From: Andrena cerasifolii
Taxonomy: Eukaryota > Arthropoda > Insecta > Hymenoptera > Andrenidae
Assembly: GCF_050908995.1 (NCBI RefSeq)
Contig: NW_027485030.1
Location: 1-64,000 of the forward strand
Direction: 5' to 3'
Length of the DNA stretch: 64,000 nt
Shown: piece by piece, positions 28,066-42,040 of the stretch
Position numbering within the stretch: the stretch's first letter is position 1
How the letters are laid out: every line of letters starts with the position of its first letter
Made by a program: the position numbers and the translations under genes
The notes under the pieces: model-generated
What the model was told of the DNA's origin: nothing
Databases searched by the model: none
Seen by the model: only the letters and a program-made list of their open reading frames with translations

Positions 28066-31000
28066 GAAAAACCGATATTGGAGAACAAATATTGAAAAAC
28101 TGATATCGAAAAACTGATATTGAAAACCCGATATTGAAAAACCGATATTGAAAAGCCGATATTGATTCCGATATTAGAACCGATATTGAAAAACCGATAT
28201 TGAAAAACCGATATTGAAAAACAAATATTGAAAAACTGATATCGAAAAACTGATATTGAAAAACCGATATTGAAAAGCCGATAATGATTCCGATATTAGA
28301 ACCGATATTCAAAAACCGATATTGGAGAACAAATATTCAAAAACCGATATTGAAAAACTGATATTGAAAAACTGATATTGAAAAACTGATATTGCAAAAC
28401 CGATATTGAATCCGATATTAGAACCGATATTGAAAAACCGATATTGAAAAACAAATATTGAAAAACTGATATCGAAAAACTGATATTGAAAAACCGATAT
28501 TGAAAACCCGATATTGAATCCAATATTAGAACCGATATTCAAAAACCGATATTGGAGAACAAATATTGAAAAACTGATATCGAAAAACTGATATTGAAAA
28601 CCCGATATTGAAAAACCGATATTGAAAAACCGATATTGAATCCGATATTAGAACCGATATTGAAAAACCGATATTGAAAAGCCGATATTGATTCCGATAT
28701 TAGAACCGATATTGAAAAACCGATATTGAAAAACCGATATTGAAGAACAAATATTGAAAAACCGATATTGAAAAACTGATATTGAAACCGATATTAGAAC
28801 CGATATTGAAAAACCGATATTGAAAAACCTATATCGAAAAACTGATATTGCAAAACCGATATTGAAAAACCGATATTGAAAACCCGATATTGAATCCGAT
28901 ATTAGAACCGATATTCAAAAACCGATATTGGAGAACAAATATTGAAAAACTGATATGGAAAAACTGATACTGAAAACCCGATATTGAAAAACCGATATTG
29001 AAAAACCGATATTGAATCCGATATTAGAACCGATATTGAAAAACCGATATTGAATCCGATATTGGAACCGATATACAAAAACCGACATTGGAGAACAAAT
29101 ATTGAAAAACTGATATCGAAAAACTGATATTGAAAAACCGATATTGAAAAGCCGATATTGATTCCGATATTAGAACCGATATTGAAAAACCGATATTGAA
29201 AAACTGATATTGAAACCGATATTAGAACCGATATTGAAAAACCGATATTGAAAAACCGATAATGAAACCGATATTAGAACCGATATTGAAAAACCGATAT
29301 TGAAAAACAAATATTGAAAAACTGATATCGAAAAACTGATATTGAAAAACCGATATTGAAGAGCCGATATTGATTCCGATATTAGAACCGATATTGAAAA
29401 ACAAATGTTGAAAAACTGATATCCAAAAACTGATATTGAAAAACCGATATTGAAAAACCGATATTGAAGAACAAATATTGAAAAACCGATATTGAAACAC
29501 TGATATTGAAACCTATATTAGAACCGATATTGAAAAACCGATATTGAAAAACCGATATTGAAAAACCTATATCGAAAAACTGATATTGCAAAACCGATAT
29601 TGAAAAACCGATATTGAAAAACCTATATCGAAAAACTGATATTGCAAAACCGATATTGAATCCGATATTAGAACCGATATTGAAAAACCGATATTGAAAA
29701 ACAAATATTGAAAAACTGATATCGAAAAACTGATATTGAAAAACCGATATTGAAAACCCGATATTGAAAAACAAATATTGAAAAACTGATATCGAAAAAC
29801 TGATATTGAAACCGATATTAGAACCGATATTGAAAAACCGATATTGAAAAACCGATATTGAAAAACCTATATCGAAAAACTGATATTGCAAAACCGATAT
29901 TGAAAAACCGATATTGAAAAACCTATATCGAAAAACTGATATTGCAAAACCGATATTGAAAAACCGATATTGAAAAACCTATATCGAAAAACTGATATTG
30001 CAAAACCGATATTGAATCCGATATTAGAACCGATATTGAAAAACCGATATTGAAAAACAAATATTGAAAAACTGATATCGAAAAACTTATATCGAAAAAC
30101 TGATATTGCAAAACCGATATTGAATCCGATATTAGAACCGATATTGAAAAACCGATATTGAAAAACAAATATTGAAAAACTGATATCGAAAAACTGATAT
30201 TGAAAAACCGATTATGAAAAACTGATATTGAAACCGAAATTAGAACCGATATTGAAAAACCGATATTGAAAAACCGATATTGAAAAACCTATATCGAAAA
30301 ACTGATATTGAAAAACTGATATTGAAACCGATATTAGAACCGATATTGAAAAACCGATATTGAAAAACCGATATTGAAAAACCTATATCGAAAAACTGAT
30401 ATTGCAAAACCGATATTGAATCCGATATTAGAACCGATATTGAAAAACCGATATTGAAAAACAAATATTGAAAAACTGATATCGAAAAACTGATATTGAA
30501 AAACCGATATTGAAAACCCGATATTGAAAAACAAATATTGAAAAACTGATATCGAAAAACTGATATTGAAAAACCGATATTGAAAAACCGATATTGAAGA
30601 ACAAATAATGAAAAACCGATATTGAAAAACTGATATTGAAACCGATATTAGAACCGATATTGAAAAACCGATATTGAAAAACCGATATTGAAAAACCTAT
30701 ATCGAAAAACTGATATTGCAAAACCGATATTGAATCCGATATTAGAACCGATATTGAAAAACCGATATTGAAAAACAAATATTGAAAAACTGATATCGAA
30801 AAACTGATATTGAAAAACCGATATTGAAAAACCGATATTGAAGAACAAATATTGAAAAACCGATATTGAAAAACTGATATTGAAACCGATATTAGAACCG
30901 ATATTGAAAAACCGATATTGAAAAACCGATATTGAAAAACCTATATCGAAAAACTGATATTGCAAAACCGATATTGAAAAACCGATATTGAAAAACCTAT

Positions 31001-31286
31001 ATCGAAAAACTGATATTGCAAAACCGATATTGAATCCGATATTAGAACCGATATTGAAAAACCGATATTGAAAAACAAATATTGAAAAACTGATATCGAA
31101 AAACTGATATTGAAAAACCGATATTGAAAACCCGATATTGAATCCGATATTAGAACCGATATTCAAAAACCGATATTGGAGAACAAATATTGAAAAACTG
31201 ATATCGAAAAACTGATATTGAAAAACCGATATTGAAAAGCCGATATTGAAACCGATATTAGAACCGATATTGAAAAACCGATATTG
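28066..31286 (+). repeat. Higher-order block H, copy 4
   Basis: This is the full-length partner of 12094-15314 at 15972 bp and shares its rare variants listed there. Private changes include ATATGGAAAAAC near 28957 and CCGAAATTAG near 30237. It lacks the ATTAAAAAACC change common to copies 1 and 2. Confidence 0.87.
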
Positions 31287-32992
31287 AAAAACAAATATTG
31301 AAAAACTGATATCGAAAAACTGATATTGAAAAACCGATATTGAAAAGCCGATAATGATTCCGATATTAGAACCGATATTCAAAAACCGATATTGGAGAAC
31401 AAATATTCAAAAACCGATATTGAAAAACTGATATTGAAAAACTGATATTGAAAAACTGATATTGCAAAACCGATATTGAATCCGATATTAGAACCGATAT
31501 TGAAAAACCGATATTGAAAAACAAATATTGAAAAACCGATATTGAAAAACTGATATTGAAACCGATATTAGAACCGATATTGAAAAACCGATATTGAAAA
31601 ACCTATATCGAAAAACTGATATTGCAAAACCGATATTGAAAAACCGATATTGAAAACCCGATATTGAATCCGATATTAGAACCGATATTCAAAAACCGAT
31701 ATTGGAGAACAAATATTGAAAAACTGATATCGAAAAACTGATATTGAAAACCCGATATTGAAAAACCGATATTGAAAAACCGATATTGAATCCGATATTA
31801 GAACCGATATTGAAAAACCGATATTGAATCCGATATTGGAACCGATATACAAAAACCGACATTGGGGAACAAATATTGAAAAACTGATATCGAAAAACTG
31901 ATATTGAAAAACCGATATTGAAAAGCCGATATTGATTCCGATATTAGAACCGATATTGAAAAACCGATATTGAAAAACAAATATTGAAAAACTGATATCG
32001 AAAAACTGATATTGAAAAACCGATATTGAAAAACCGATATTGAAGAACAAATATTGAAAAACCGATATTGAAAAACTGATATTGAAACCGATATTAGAAC
32101 CGATATTGAAAAACCGATATTGAAAAACCGATAATGAAACCGATATTAGAACCGATATTGAAAAACCGATATTGAAAAACAAATATTGAAAAACTGATAT
32201 CGAAAAACTGATATTGAAAAACCGATATTGAAAAGCCGATATTGATTCCGATATTAGAACCGATATTGAAAAACCGATATTGAAAAACAAATGTTGAAAA
32301 ACTGATATCGAAAAACTGATATTGAAAAACCGATATTGAAAAACCGATATTGAAGAACAAATATTGAAAAACCGATATTGAAAAACTGATATTGAAACCG
32401 ATATTAGAACCGATATTGAAAAACCGATAATGAAACCGATATTAGAACCGATATTGAAAAACCGATATTGAAAAACAAATATCGAAAAACTGATATTGAA
32501 AACCCGATATTGAAAAACCGATATTGAAAAACCGATATTGAATCCGATATTAGAACCGATATTGAAAAACCGATATTGAATCCGATATTGGAACCGATAT
32601 ACAAAAACCGACATTGGGGAACAAATATTGAAAAACTGATATCGAAAAACTGATATTGAAAAACCGATATTGAAAAGCCGATAATGATTCCGATATTAGA
32701 ACCGATATTGAAAAACAAATATTGAAAAACTGATATCGAAAAACTGATATTGAAAAACCGATATTGAAAAACCGATATTGAAACCGATATTAGAACCGAT
32801 ATTGAAAAACCGATATTGAAAAACAAATATTGAAAAACTGATATCGAAAAACTGATATTGAAAAACCGATATTGAAAAGCCGATAATGATTCCGATATTA
32901 GAACCGATATTGAAAAACAAATATTGAAAAACTGATATCGAAAAACTGATATTGAAAAACCGCTATTGAAAAACCGATATTGAATCCGATAT
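31287..32992 (+). repeat. Downstream flank of block H copy 4 (repeat of 15761-17316)
   Basis: 31451-32992 matches 15761-17316 at offsets of 15690, 15662 and 15676 bp. X markers of the GGGG type lie at 31857 and 32609. Compared with the first copy, 28 bp (two A units) are missing before the ATAATG variant near 32429 and one A unit is added near 32775. The first 160 bp contain a three-fold B run near 31.43 kb. Confidence 0.85.
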
Positions 32993-35900
32993 TGAAAAAC
33001 AAATATTGAAAAACTGATATCGAAAAACTGATATTGAAAACCCGATATTGAAAAACTGATATTGAAACCGATATTAGAACCGATATTGAAAAACCGATAT
33101 TGAAAAACAAATATTGAAAAACTGATATCGAAAAACTGATATTGAAAAACCGATATTGAAAAACCGATATTGAAGAACAAATATTGAAAAACCGATATTG
33201 AAAAACTGATATTGAAACCGATATTAGAACCGATATTGAAAAACCGATGTTGAAAAACCGATATTGAAAAACCTATATCGAAAAACTGATATTGAAAAAC
33301 CGATATTGAAAAACCGATATTGAAGAACAAATATTGAAAAACCGATATTGAAAAACTGATATTGAAACCGATATTAGAACCGATATTGAAAAACCGATGT
33401 TGAAAAACCGATATTGAAAAACCTATATCGAAAAACTGATATTGCAAAACCGATATTGAAAAACCGATATTGAAAAACCTATATCGAAAAACTGATATTG
33501 AAAAACCGATATTGAAAACCCGATATTGAAAAACAAATATTGAAAAACTGATATCGAAAAACTGATATTGAAAACCCGATATTGAAAAACTGATATTGAA
33601 ACCGATATTAGAACCGATATTGAAAAACCGATATTGAAAAACAAATATTGAAAAACTGATATCGAAAAACTGATATTGAAAAACCGATATTGAAAAACTG
33701 ATATCGAAAAACTGATATTGAAAAACCGATATTGAAAAGCCGATATTGATTCCGATATTAGAACCGATATTGAAAAACCGATATTGAAAAACAAATGTTG
33801 AAAAACTGATATCGAAAAACTGATATTGAAAAACCGATATTGAAAAACCGATATTGAAGAACAAATATTGAAAAACCGATATTGAAAAACTGATATTGAA
33901 ACCGATATTAGAACCGATATTGAAAAACCGATATTGAAAAACCGATAATGAAACCGATATTAGAACCGATATTGAAAAACCGATATTGAAAAACAAATAT
34001 CGAAAAACTGATATTGAAAACCCGATATTGAAAAACCGATATTGAAAAACCGATATTGAATCCGATATTAGAACCGATATTGAAAAACCGATATTGAAAA
34101 ACAAATGTTGAAAAACTGATATCGAAAAACTGATATTGAAAAACCGATATTGAAAAACCGATATTGAAGAACAAATATTGAAAAACCGATATTGAAAAAC
34201 TGATATTGAAACCGATATTAGAACCGATATTGAAAAACCGATATTGAAAAACCGATAATGAAACCGATATTAGAACCGATATTGAAAAACCGATATTGAA
34301 AAACAAATATTGAAAAACTGATATCGAAAAACTGATATTGAAAAACCGATATTGAAAACCCGATATTGAAAAACAAATATTGAAAAACTGATATCGAAAA
34401 ACTGATATTGAAAACCCGATATTGAAAAACCGATATTGAAAAACCGATATTGAATCCGATATTAGAACCGATATTGAAAAACCGATATTGAATCCGATAT
34501 TGGAACCGATATACAAAAACCGACATTGGGGAACAAATATTGAAAAACTGATATCGAAAAACTGATATTGAAAAACCGATATTGAAAAGCCGATATTGAT
34601 TCCGATATTAGAACCGATATTGAAAAACCGATATTGAAAAATAAATATTGAAAAACTGATATCGAAAAACTGATATTGAAAAACCGATATTGAAAAGCCG
34701 ATATTGATTCCGATATTAGAACCGATATTGAAAAACCGATATTGAAAAACAAATGTTGAAAAACTGATATCGAAAAACTGATATTGAAAAACCGATATTG
34801 AAAAACCGATATTGAAGAACAAATATTGAAAAACCGATATTGAAAAACTGATATTGAAACCGATATTAGAACCGATATTGAAAAACCGATATTGAAAAAC
34901 CGATAATGAAACCGATATTAGAACCGATATTGAAAAACCGATATTGAAAAACAAATATCGAAAAACTGATATTGAAAACCCGATATTGAAAAACCGATAT
35001 TGAAAAACCGATATTGAATCCGATATTAGAACCGATATTGAAAAACCGATATTGAATCCGATATTGGAACCGATATACAAAAACCGACATTGGGGAACAA
35101 ATATTGAAAAACTGATATCGAAAAACTGATATTGAAAAACCGATATTGAAAAGCCGATAATGATTCCGATATTAGAACCGATATTGAAAAACAAATATTG
35201 AAAAACTGATATCGAAAAACTGATATTGAAAAACCGATATTGAAAAACCGATATTGAAACCGATATTAGAACCGATATTGAAAAACCGATATTGAAAAAC
35301 AAATATTGAAAAACTGATATCGAAAAACTGATATTGAAAAACCGATATTGAAAAGCCGATAATGATTCCGATATTAGAACCGATATTGAAAAACAAATAT
35401 TGAAAAACTGATATCGAAAAACTGATATTGAAAAACCGATATTGAAAAACCGATATTGAATCCGATATTAGAACCGATATTGAAAAACCGATATTGAAAA
35501 ACAAATATTGAAAAACTGATATCGAAAAACTGATATTGAAAAACCGATATTGAAAACCCGATATTGAATCCGATATTAGAACCGATATTCAAAAACCGAT
35601 ATTGGAGAACAAATATTGAAAAACTGATATCGAAAAACTGATATTGAAAAACCGATATTGAAAAACCGATATTGAAAAACCTATATCGAAAAACTGATAT
35701 TGCAAAACCGATATTGAATCCGATATTAGAACCGATATTGAAAAACCGATATTGAAAAACAAATATTGAAAAACTGATATCGAAAAACTGATATTGAAAA
35801 CCCGATATTGAAAAACTGATATTGAAACCGATATTAGAACCGATATTGAAAAACCGATATTGAAAAACAAATATTGAAAAACTGATATCGAAAAACTGAT

Positions 35901-37528
35901 ATTGAAAAACCGATATTGAAAAACCGATATTGAAGAACAAATATTGAAAAACCGATATTGAAAAACTGATATTGAAACCGATATTAGAACCGATATTGAA
36001 AAACCGATGTTGAAAAACCGATATTGAAAAACCTATATCGAAAAACTGATATTGAAAAACCGATATTGAAAAACCGATATTGAAGAACAAATATTGAAAA
36101 ACCGATATTGAAAAACTGATATTGAAACCGATATTAGAACCGATATTGAAAAACCGATGTTGAAAAACCGATATTGAAAAACCTATATCGAAAAACTGAT
36201 ATTGCAAAACCGATATTGAAAAACCGATATTGAAAAACCTATATCGAAAAACTGATATTGCAAAACCGATATTGAATCCGATATTAGAACCGATATTGAA
36301 AAACCGATATTGAAAAACAAATATTGAAAAACTGATATCGAAAAACTGATATTGAAAAACCGATATTGAAAACCCGATATTGAAAAACAAATATTGAAAA
36401 ACTGATATCGAAAAACTGATATTGAAAACCCGATATTGAAAAACTGATATTGAAACCGATATTAGAACCGATATTGAAAAACCGATATTGAAAAACAAAT
36501 ATTGAAAAACTGATATCGAAAAACTGATATTGAAAAACCGATATTGAAAAACTGATATCGAAAAACTGATATTGAAAAACCGATATTGAAAAGCCGATAT
36601 TGATTCCGATATTAGAACCGATATTGAAAAACCGATATTGAAAAACAAATGTTGAAAAACTGATATCGAAAAACTGATATTGAAAAACCGATATTGAAAA
36701 ACCGATATTGAAGAACAAATATTGAAAAACCGATATTGAAAAACTGATATTGAAACCGATATTAGAACCGATATTGAAAAACCGATATTGAAAAACCGAT
36801 AATGAAACCGATATTAGAACCGATATTGAAAAACCGATATTGAAAAACAAATATCGAAAAACTGATATTGAAAACCCGATATTGAAAAACCGATATTGAA
36901 AAACCGATATTGAATCCGATATTAGAACCGATATTGAAAAACCGATATTGAAAAACAAATGTTGAAAAACTGATATCGAAAAACTGATATTGAAAAACCG
37001 ATATTGAAAAACCGATATTGAAGAACAAATATTGAAAAACCGATATTGAAAAACTGATATTGAAACCGATATTAGAACCGATATTGAAAAACCGATATTG
37101 AAAAACCTATATCGAAAAACTGATATTGAAAAACCGATATTGAAAAACCGATATTGAAGAACAAATATTGAAAAACCGATATTGAAAAACTGATATTGAA
37201 ACCGATATTAGAACCGATATTGAAAAACCGATGTTGAAAAACCGATATTGAAAAACCTATATCGAAAAACTGATATTGCAAAACCGATATTGAAAAACCG
37301 ATATTGAAAAACAAATATTGAAAAACTGATATCGAAAAACTGATATTGAAAACCCGATATTGAAAAACTGATATTGAAACCGATATTAGAACCGATATTG
37401 AAAAACCGATATTGAAAAACAAATATTGAAAAACTGATATCGAAAAACTGATATTGAAAAACCGATATTGAAAAACTGATATCGAAAAACTGATATTGAA
37501 AAACCGATATTGAAAAGCCGATATTGAT
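32993..37528 (+). repeat. Start of the highly homogenised domain; block J copy 1 at 34600-37106
   Basis: 34600-37106 matches 42308-44814 at 7708 bp. 33524-36008 matches 37302-39800 at 3778 then 3792 bp (one A monomer difference). A rare GATGTTG variant occurs as a doublet 150 bp apart (about 33246/33396 and 36006/36156). X markers of the GGGG type lie at 34521 and 35085. A private CCGCTATT change is near 32963, next to an unpaired 12-bp unit. An AAATAAATATT variant near 34641 is shared with later copies. Confidence 0.85.
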
Positions 37529-39768
37529 TCCGATATTAGAACCGATATTGAAAAACCGATATTGAAAAACAAATGTTGAAAAACTGATATCGAAAAACTG
37601 ATATTGAAAAACCGATATTGAAAAACCGATATTGAAGAACAAATATTGAAAAACCGATATTGAAAAACTGATATTGAAACCGATATTAGAACCGATATTG
37701 AAAAACCGATATTGAAAAACCGATAATGAAACCGATATTAGAACCGATATTGAAAAACCGATATTGAAAAACAAATATCGAAAAACTGATATTGAAAACC
37801 CGATATTGAAAAACCGATATTGAAAAACCGATATTGAATCCGATATTAGAACCGATATTGAAAAACCGATATTGAAAAACAAATGTTGAAAAACTGATAT
37901 CGAAAAACTGATATTGAAAAACCGATATTGAAAAACCGATATTGAAGAACAAATATTGAAAAACCGATATTGAAAAACTGATATTGAAACCGATATTAGA
38001 ACCGATATTGAAAAACCGATATTGAAAAACCGATAATGAAACCGATATTAGAACCGATATTGAAAAACCGATATTGAAAAACAAATATTGAAAAACTGAT
38101 ATCGAAAAACTGATATTGAAAAACCGATATTGAAAACCCGATATTGAAAAACAAATATTGAAAAACTGATATCGAAAAACTGATATTGAAAACCCGATAT
38201 TGAAAAACCGATATTGAAAAACCGATATTGAATCCGATATTAGAACCGATATTGAAAAACCGATATTGAATCCGATATTGGAACCGATATACAAAAACCG
38301 ACATTGGGGAACAAATATTGAAAAACTGATATCGAAAAACTGATATTGAAAAACCGATATTGAAAAGCCGATATTGATTCCGATATTAGAACCGATATTG
38401 AAAAACCGATATTGAAAAATAAATATTGAAAAACTGATATCGAAAAACTGATATTGAAAAACCGATATTGAAAAGCCGATATTGATTCCGATATTAGAAC
38501 CGATATTGAAAAACCGATATTGAAAAACAAATGTTGAAAAACTGATATCGAAAAACTGATATTGAAAAACCGATATTGAAAAACCGATATTGAAGAACAA
38601 ATATTGAAAAACCGATATTGAAAAACTGATATTGAAACCGATATTAGAACCGATATTGAAAAACCGATATTGAAAAACCGATAATGAAACCGATATTAGA
38701 ACCGATATTGAAAAACCGATATTGAAAAACAAATATCGAAAAACTGATATTGAAAACCCGATATTGAAAAACCGATATTGAAAAACCGATATTGAATCCG
38801 ATATTAGAACCGATATTGAAAAACCGATATTGAATCCGATATTGGAACCGATATACAAAAACCGACATTGGGGAACAAATATTGAAAAACTGATATCGAA
38901 AAACTGATATTGAAAAACCGATATTGAAAAGCCGATAATGATTCCGATATTAGAACCGATATTGAAAAACAAATATTGAAAAACTGATATCGAAAAACTG
39001 ATATTGAAAAACCGATATTGAAAAACCGATATTGAAAAACCGATATTGAAACCGATATTAGAACCGATATTGAAAAACCGATATTGAAAAACAAATATTG
39101 AAAAACTGATATCGAAAAACTGATATTGAAAAACCGATATTGAAAAGCCGATAATGATTCCGATATTAGAACCGATATTGAAAAACAAATATTGAAAAAC
39201 TGATATCGAAAAACTGATATTGAAAAACCGATATTGAAAAACCGATATTGAATCCGATATTAGAACCGATATTGAAAAACCGATATTGAAAAACAAATAT
39301 TGAAAAACTGATATCGAAAAACTGATATTGAAAAACCGATATTGAAAACCCGATATTGAATCCGATATTAGAACCGATATTCAAAAACCGATATTGGAGA
39401 ACAAATATTGAAAAACTGATATCGAAAAACTGATATTGAAAAACCGATATTGAAAAACCGATATTGAAAAACCTATATCGAAAAACTGATATTGCAAAAC
39501 CGATATTGAATCCGATATTAGAACCGATATTGAAAAACCGATATTGAAAAACAAATATTGAAAAACTGATATCGAAAAACTGATATTGAAAACCCGATAT
39601 TGAAAAACTGATATTGAAACCGATATTAGAACCGATATTGAAAAACCGATATTGAAAAACAAATATTGAAAAACTGATATCGAAAAACTGATATTGAAAA
39701 ACCGATATTGAAAAACCGATATTGAAGAACAAATATTGAAAAACCGATATTGAAAAACTGATATTGAA
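37529..39768 (+). repeat. 2240-bp tandem duplication, unit 1
   Basis: This interval and 39769-42008 are consecutive near-identical copies. X markers at 38299 and 38863 recur at 40539 and 41103, and AAATAAATATT recurs near 38419 and 40659. I saw no base difference between the units in the stretches compared, which suggests a recent event. The right part of the unit is itself related to 33.5-36.0 kb. Confidence 0.9.
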
Positions 39769-42040
39769 ACCGATATTAGAACCGATATTGAAAAACCGAT
39801 ATTGAAAAACAAATGTTGAAAAACTGATATCGAAAAACTGATATTGAAAAACCGATATTGAAAAACCGATATTGAAGAACAAATATTGAAAAACCGATAT
39901 TGAAAAACTGATATTGAAACCGATATTAGAACCGATATTGAAAAACCGATATTGAAAAACCGATAATGAAACCGATATTAGAACCGATATTGAAAAACCG
40001 ATATTGAAAAACAAATATCGAAAAACTGATATTGAAAACCCGATATTGAAAAACCGATATTGAAAAACCGATATTGAATCCGATATTAGAACCGATATTG
40101 AAAAACCGATATTGAAAAACAAATGTTGAAAAACTGATATCGAAAAACTGATATTGAAAAACCGATATTGAAAAACCGATATTGAAGAACAAATATTGAA
40201 AAACCGATATTGAAAAACTGATATTGAAACCGATATTAGAACCGATATTGAAAAACCGATATTGAAAAACCGATAATGAAACCGATATTAGAACCGATAT
40301 TGAAAAACCGATATTGAAAAACAAATATTGAAAAACTGATATCGAAAAACTGATATTGAAAAACCGATATTGAAAACCCGATATTGAAAAACAAATATTG
40401 AAAAACTGATATCGAAAAACTGATATTGAAAACCCGATATTGAAAAACCGATATTGAAAAACCGATATTGAATCCGATATTAGAACCGATATTGAAAAAC
40501 CGATATTGAATCCGATATTGGAACCGATATACAAAAACCGACATTGGGGAACAAATATTGAAAAACTGATATCGAAAAACTGATATTGAAAAACCGATAT
40601 TGAAAAGCCGATATTGATTCCGATATTAGAACCGATATTGAAAAACCGATATTGAAAAATAAATATTGAAAAACTGATATCGAAAAACTGATATTGAAAA
40701 ACCGATATTGAAAAGCCGATATTGATTCCGATATTAGAACCGATATTGAAAAACCGATATTGAAAAACAAATGTTGAAAAACTGATATCGAAAAACTGAT
40801 ATTGAAAAACCGATATTGAAAAACCGATATTGAAGAACAAATATTGAAAAACCGATATTGAAAAACTGATATTGAAACCGATATTAGAACCGATATTGAA
40901 AAACCGATATTGAAAAACCGATAATGAAACCGATATTAGAACCGATATTGAAAAACCGATATTGAAAAACAAATATCGAAAAACTGATATTGAAAACCCG
41001 ATATTGAAAAACCGATATTGAAAAACCGATATTGAATCCGATATTAGAACCGATATTGAAAAACCGATATTGAATCCGATATTGGAACCGATATACAAAA
41101 ACCGACATTGGGGAACAAATATTGAAAAACTGATATCGAAAAACTGATATTGAAAAACCGATATTGAAAAGCCGATAATGATTCCGATATTAGAACCGAT
41201 ATTGAAAAACAAATATTGAAAAACTGATATCGAAAAACTGATATTGAAAAACCGATATTGAAAAACCGATATTGAAAAACCGATATTGAAACCGATATTA
41301 GAACCGATATTGAAAAACCGATATTGAAAAACAAATATTGAAAAACTGATATCGAAAAACTGATATTGAAAAACCGATATTGAAAAGCCGATAATGATTC
41401 CGATATTAGAACCGATATTGAAAAACAAATATTGAAAAACTGATATCGAAAAACTGATATTGAAAAACCGATATTGAAAAACCGATATTGAATCCGATAT
41501 TAGAACCGATATTGAAAAACCGATATTGAAAAACAAATATTGAAAAACTGATATCGAAAAACTGATATTGAAAAACCGATATTGAAAACCCGATATTGAA
41601 TCCGATATTAGAACCGATATTCAAAAACCGATATTGGAGAACAAATATTGAAAAACTGATATCGAAAAACTGATATTGAAAAACCGATATTGAAAAACCG
41701 ATATTGAAAAACCTATATCGAAAAACTGATATTGCAAAACCGATATTGAATCCGATATTAGAACCGATATTGAAAAACCGATATTGAAAAACAAATATTG
41801 AAAAACTGATATCGAAAAACTGATATTGAAAACCCGATATTGAAAAACTGATATTGAAACCGATATTAGAACCGATATTGAAAAACCGATATTGAAAAAC
41901 AAATATTGAAAAACTGATATCGAAAAACTGATATTGAAAAACCGATATTGAAAAACCGATATTGAAGAACAAATATTGAAAAACCGATATTGAAAAACTG
42001 ATATTGAAACCGATATTAGAACCGATATTGAAAAACCGAT
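39769..42040 (+). repeat. 2240-bp tandem duplication, unit 2 and ~32 bp of a third
   Basis: It repeats 37529-39768 at an offset of exactly 2240 bp and continues to match until about 42040, where GATGTTG replaces GATATTG. The interval starting near 41335 also begins a longer duplication with 48537-51958 (offset 7202, then 7190 bp). Confidence 0.9.

Noticed and set aside
32404..34104. Minus-strand frame of 566 codons, and others of 530-536 codons at 37686-39296, 39926-41536, 41406-43010 and 48608-50200
   Set aside because: They have the same origin as above. Their identity to one another reflects segmental duplication of the satellite, not gene-family conservation, and nothing suggests selection on the protein.
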